NCBI GenBank assembly: GCA_001768195.1
Contig: MENI01000005.1
Location: 1 to 64,000 of the forward strand
Direction of reading: 5' to 3'
DNA: 64,000 bases
DNA from: Bacteroidetes bacterium GWA2_40_15
Lineage (GTDB): Bacteria > Bacteroidota > Bacteroidia > Bacteroidales > VadinHA17
Shown here: piece after piece, positions 61,357 through 64,000 of the stretch
Layout: every line of letters begins with the position of its first letter
Numbering within the stretch: the first letter of the stretch is position 1
Program-made: the position numbers and the translations under genes
The notes under the pieces: generated by a model
Databases searched by the model: none
Told to the model about the DNA's origin: nothing
What the model saw: the letters and a program-made list of their open reading frames with translations, nothing else

Positions 61357-63393
61357 TTATTTGTTATAATCCAAATCCACCACAACACCCCCTCTGAACC
61401 ATATGCCGGGTTGGATTATACCTCCAAAATCGTAATAGTGGGCATTATAAATATTGGAGGCTTCGGTATAGACGGTATAATGTTTATCTTTCCAATATAA
61501 CTTTGCATCGGTTAACAAGAATGACTTATAAGACACTACCTGTCCTTTAGCATCCTGATAAACACTATTGCGGTCATGATAGGTTAACCGGCATGAGATA
61601 TTTAGTTTCCATGCAACCCTGACATCAATACTTGAAGTAATCTGGTGCCTCAGATAGTCGAGCGCGTATTTTGAGAGCATATTGTTGACATTCGAATCTG
61701 CTTGTAAAAAAGCATAGGATATCCTGATAGCCTGGATTCTTTCAAATGTACTTTCTTTCGGAGGTGATAATGTCAATGAGCATTCCATCCCTGTAAAATT
61801 TATTTGTGTATGATTCATACTTCGCCAGATGATACTATCAGGTGAAGGATTTTTTACCCAGTCAATCATGTTGTAACCCCAACGCCGGAATGCACTGATA
61901 TAGCCTTTGAGAAATGAATTATTGTATTTCATACCTCCTTCAAGTGTAATGGCTTCTTCGGGCTTTAAACCGGGATTACCTTGCTGGGTGGGGCTTTTAT
62001 AAAACATATCAGTAAATGTGGGCATACGCAACGTTTTATTAGCAGACGAATATAATTTGAAATGATCGTTCAACCTGTAACTCACATCAATACCGGGATA
62101 AATTCTGAATCCTGGGAGGTTTGAGTTATGATGAGCCATGGCGCCTGCAGTAACCGTGAGCATTTTCCACGAAACAGAATGTTCGGCATATATACTGGTG
62201 TTCATCCGGTTGTAATATTTTGTATAAAAAACGCTGTCGGAACCGGGTACTTCTATTGGTACATTCAGTGTATTCCCTAACACATTGCTTACAATATGTT
62301 CGTTGCGGAAATCAATTCCAAGACTGGTTTTTCCGAAACGGTGTGTTGTCCAGACATTCAGGTTCAGTCCTGCAGTATTGGTTTGATGGTGATTAAAAGG
62401 TATGGAATCATTGTTTCGTTTCAGTTCGAAACGATCGAGATGGCGGCGCAGGTAAATGGTTGGTGCGAATTTTATTAAAGTATTGCTTTGGTATTTCAAA
62501 TTCACAAATTCTGTCTTTGTTGCTTCATACTGATCCGGATATTTTAATGAATAAAAACTATTTGCTCCGAAATCTTTTTTATTGTACCCTGTTTGAAAGT
62601 CAATTGCACCGGCTTTGGATGTGTACCCGGCCTGGTAAAAGATATTGGTGCCCGAAAAATCGGTATTTTTAATATATCCATCGGACGACATCCGGTTAAG
62701 ACTGACAAAATGTTTGAAATTACCAATGGTGTTTGAAATATTGCCGGCTGCTTTATACATCCCGTATTGCCCGAACATTCCTGATAAGCGGATATGATTT
62801 GGTTTGCTGTTACCGGTAATAATATTTATGGCCCCATTGAAGGCATTTGGGCCAAATGATTTAGCTGCAGGACCTTGCAAAATTTCAATACGTTCTATGC
62901 TTTCAACGTCTATCGGCAGGTCCAGATTATGGTGTCCGGTTTGTGGGTCGGTGATGTTAACACCATTGAGGAGGATTAAAGTCTGATCGAAGGTTCCACC
63001 GCGGATGCTTATGTCGGCTTGTACTCCAAGAGGTCCTCGCTGGCGGATATCCACTCCGGCAATATATCGGAGCAGATCATTAAGGTTCTGAGCAGGCGCC
63101 CGCTCAATTTCAGATTTGGTAATAACTGTAACGATACGCGCAGCCTGTTGTGCTTCAATCGGCGTACGCCCGGCTGTGACCACCACTTCGTCCAGCTCAT
63201 AGCTTTTGATCTGCAAGCTGTCGCTACCTCGCTGTGCCTGTGTTTTTTCGGGGATTGATATAATATTGTATGCAATACATAATGTGCAAATTTTTATTAC
63301 TTTATGCAAGGTTTTAAATACCGCATAGTTTTTCCGGCTCCACCGGTGAAAAGCTACTATTGAAATATCTGTTCTTTTTTTTTGTTTCATCAT
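61357..63393 (-). CDS. TonB-dependent outer-membrane receptor
   Basis: 678 residues from the ATG at 63393; a longer frame to 63480 has no signal-like start. A signal segment (about 30-50) precedes the plug domain: ELDEVVVTAGRTPIEAQQAA (TonB-box region), LNDLLRYIAGVDIRQRG, GGTFDQTLILLNGVNITDPQTG and EILQGPAAKSFGPNAFNGAIN. The rest is a 22-strand barrel with GLKPEEAITLEGG and a short last strand ending GVVVDLDYNK. The wording is BtuB-like (cobalamin) but such receptors are diverse. No SusD partner is present. Next to a sulfur locus it might import a sulfur compound, cobalamin or a metal chelate. Confidence 0.88.
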   Translation of the reverse strand: MMKQKKRTDISIVAFHRWSRKNYAVFKTLHKVIKICTLCIAYNIISIPEKTQAQRGSDSLQIKSYELDEVVVTAGRTPIEAQQAARIVTVITKSEIERAPAQNLNDLLRYIAGVDIRQRGPLGVQADISIRGGTFDQTLILLNGVNITDPQTGHHNLDLPIDVESIERIEILQGPAAKSFGPNAFNGAINIITGNSKPNHIRLSGMFGQYGMYKAAGNISNTIGNFKHFVSLNRMSSDGYIKNTDFSGTNIFYQAGYTSKAGAIDFQTGYNKKDFGANSFYSLKYPDQYEATKTEFVNLKYQSNTLIKFAPTIYLRRHLDRFELKRNNDSIPFNHHQTNTAGLNLNVWTTHRFGKTSLGIDFRNEHIVSNVLGNTLNVPIEVPGSDSVFYTKYYNRMNTSIYAEHSVSWKMLTVTAGAMAHHNSNLPGFRIYPGIDVSYRLNDHFKLYSSANKTLRMPTFTDMFYKSPTQQGNPGLKPEEAITLEGGMKYNNSFLKGYISAFRRWGYNMIDWVKNPSPDSIIWRSMNHTQINFTGMECSLTLSPPKESTFERIQAIRISYAFLQADSNVNNMLSKYALDYLRHQITSSIDVRVAWKLNISCRLTYHDRNSVYQDAKGQVVSYKSFLLTDAKLYWKDKHYTVYTEASNIYNAHYYDFGGIIQPGIWFRGGVVVDLDYNK

Positions 63394-63420
63394 AATGAAT
63401 AATTTAATTGGTAAACCCGG

Positions 63421-63458
63421 CAAATATAGCCTTATTATAAACACTCCGGAATATCCGG
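63421..63458 (-). promoter_or_regulatory. TonB-receptor promoter candidate with CCGGA-ATA-TCCGG palindrome
   Basis: On the minus strand the -7 box TATATTTG (63421-63428) lies 28 bases before the ATG. There is no TTTG at -33; instead an inverted repeat CCGGA-ATA-TCCGG (63446-63458) covers that position. It could be an activator site replacing the -33 contact. I looked for a cobalamin riboswitch in the leader and saw none. Confidence 0.4.
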
Positions 63459-63522
63459 GATAAATAGCTGCAAGCCTCAATCTGTAAGTTAAAGGAGAAT
63501 TCAGAAGATGGAAGTCAGAAGA

Positions 63523-63843
63523 CTAAAATGTTAAAACCCGGTCAGCCCAAACAACCAAATTAACACAGTCAATCATTGTTGAAATTGGACACGCTTCTGT
63601 ACTATCAAGTTGACGTGACTTCAAGCATGTTCCACAAGCAAGAATCTCTCCGCCTTCATTTACAAAGTTTCTGAGTTGTTCGTTAACGTTGAATTTTTCG
63701 TGTGTTAAGCCTTCGCATTCAACGGCTTCACCCATTAAAAATACTTTTACTTCATGCCCCTGCTTTTTGGCGGTTACCGCAAAACGAAAAGCATTCCAGG
63801 CTTTCTCGTATTCTTTGGTTTCGATAATAATTCCGATTTTCAT
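63523..63843 (-). CDS. DsrE-family small protein
   Basis: 106 residues: MKIGIIIETKEYEKAWNAFR, GHEVKVFLMGEAVE, EILACGTCLKSR and a C-terminal VVWADRVLTF. This is the compact DsrE/YchN-type fold, with cysteines in ACGTC that could carry sulfur. It is a second DsrE-like protein in the window, different from 56499-56981. It sits between the TonB receptor and a partial gene, all on the minus strand. Confidence 0.8.
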   Translation of the reverse strand: MKIGIIIETKEYEKAWNAFRFAVTAKKQGHEVKVFLMGEAVECEGLTHEKFNVNEQLRNFVNEGGEILACGTCLKSRQLDSTEACPISTMIDCVNLVVWADRVLTF

Positions 63844-63853
63844 CCTGTTCGAA

Positions 63854-64000
63854 TTAAAGCAGCACTAACATCACTACCATCATAACTCCCATCATAACTC
63901 CCATCACTGTCCCCATCGCTATAATCATTTTGTTTGCGTGTGTTTTTGTTTTGTGTGATGGGGTGAAACGGCTGGGCAGGCTGAAAATATCGAACAAACC
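63854..64000 (-). CDS. C-terminal end of a membrane-associated protein (5' end outside window)
   Basis: Forty-eight codons reach a stop at 63854: FDIFSLPSRFTPSHKTKTHA, then a hydrophobic methionine/valine-rich helix (MIIAMGTVMGVMMGVMMVVM). The helix is encoded partly by a tandem 12-base repeat (CATAACTCCCAT twice). The stop lies 11 bases before the DsrE gene, so they are probably co-transcribed. The protein family cannot be recognised from this piece. Confidence 0.6.
   Translation of the reverse strand, partial: GLFDIFSLPSRFTPSHKTKTHANKMIIAMGTVMGVMMGVMMVVMLVLL

Noticed and set aside
63394-63522. Cobalamin riboswitch before the BtuB-like receptor.
   Set aside because: The leader is short and lacks the conserved B12-box wording.

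Overview
The window reads as a chromosomal segment of an anaerobic member of the Bacteroidota (Bacteroidales/Marinilabiliales-like). The grounds are: lipoprotein sulfatases with serine-type formylglycine motifs, an oxygen-independent sulfatase maturase, oxygen-independent HemN, a TonB-dependent receptor, FISUMP and fibronectin-like exported proteins, and several promoters of the Bacteroidota type (TTTG, about 19-20 bases, TAnnTTTG). I found no rRNA, tRNA or CRISPR array.

Region 1 (1-13.4 kb and 20.1-30.7 kb) is a sulfated-glycan and sugar-catabolism region. It holds seven sulfatases (one cut by the window edge), the radical-SAM sulfatase maturase that would activate them, two exported thioredoxin-like proteins, and then a DoxX/aldo-keto fusion, a K+/H+-type antiporter, a Gfo/Idh/MocA oxidoreductase, two aldo-keto-reductase-like proteins, an exported alpha/beta hydrolase and an Ldh-type dehydrogenase. 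All six readable formylglycine motifs begin with serine, so these enzymes should depend on the maturase at 9257-10624.

Region 2 (13.4-20 kb) is a patchy accessory island. It contains gene fragments, dispersed palindromic repeats, a HicAB toxin-antitoxin pair with a clear promoter/operator, and a three-gene operon for a DUF5683-like membrane protein, an exported caspase-like protease and a large fibronectin-repeat/FISUMP protein.

Region 3 (30.9-42.1 kb) mixes small exported proteins, a slipin/NfeD pair, a ferric-reductase-like membrane protein and a MoeB/ThiF-rhodanese protein with a run of damaged genes: LarE with an internal in-frame loss, a copper-ATPase tail, a CobW-like GTPase, a squalene-hopene-cyclase-like gene and a broken hemG.

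Region 4 (42.1-64 kb, all on the minus strand) is the most coherent part. A tetrapyrrole operon (hemA-C-D-B-L-E-N, then damaged hemG) lies downstream of a two-component system and of siroheme genes (a Met8/CysG-N-like protein and an unusual HemC-domain/CobA fusion). Siroheme would feed the sulfite/nitrite reductase next door, which carries a TusA domain. That gene leads a cluster of TusA, DsrE-like, JAMM protease, ThiF-like E1, MetY-like sulfhydrylase, ThiS-like carrier and cysteine synthase. The combination resembles the protein-thiocarboxylate route of homocysteine/cysteine synthesis (HcyS/HcyF/HcyD of Wolinella, CysO/Mec+/CysM of Mycobacterium), and the carrier protein ends in Gly-Gly-Glu-Lys, which would need trimming by the JAMM protease. 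This is the best candidate for an interesting integrated system in the window. A NarL-type regulator and twin palindromes precede the cluster.
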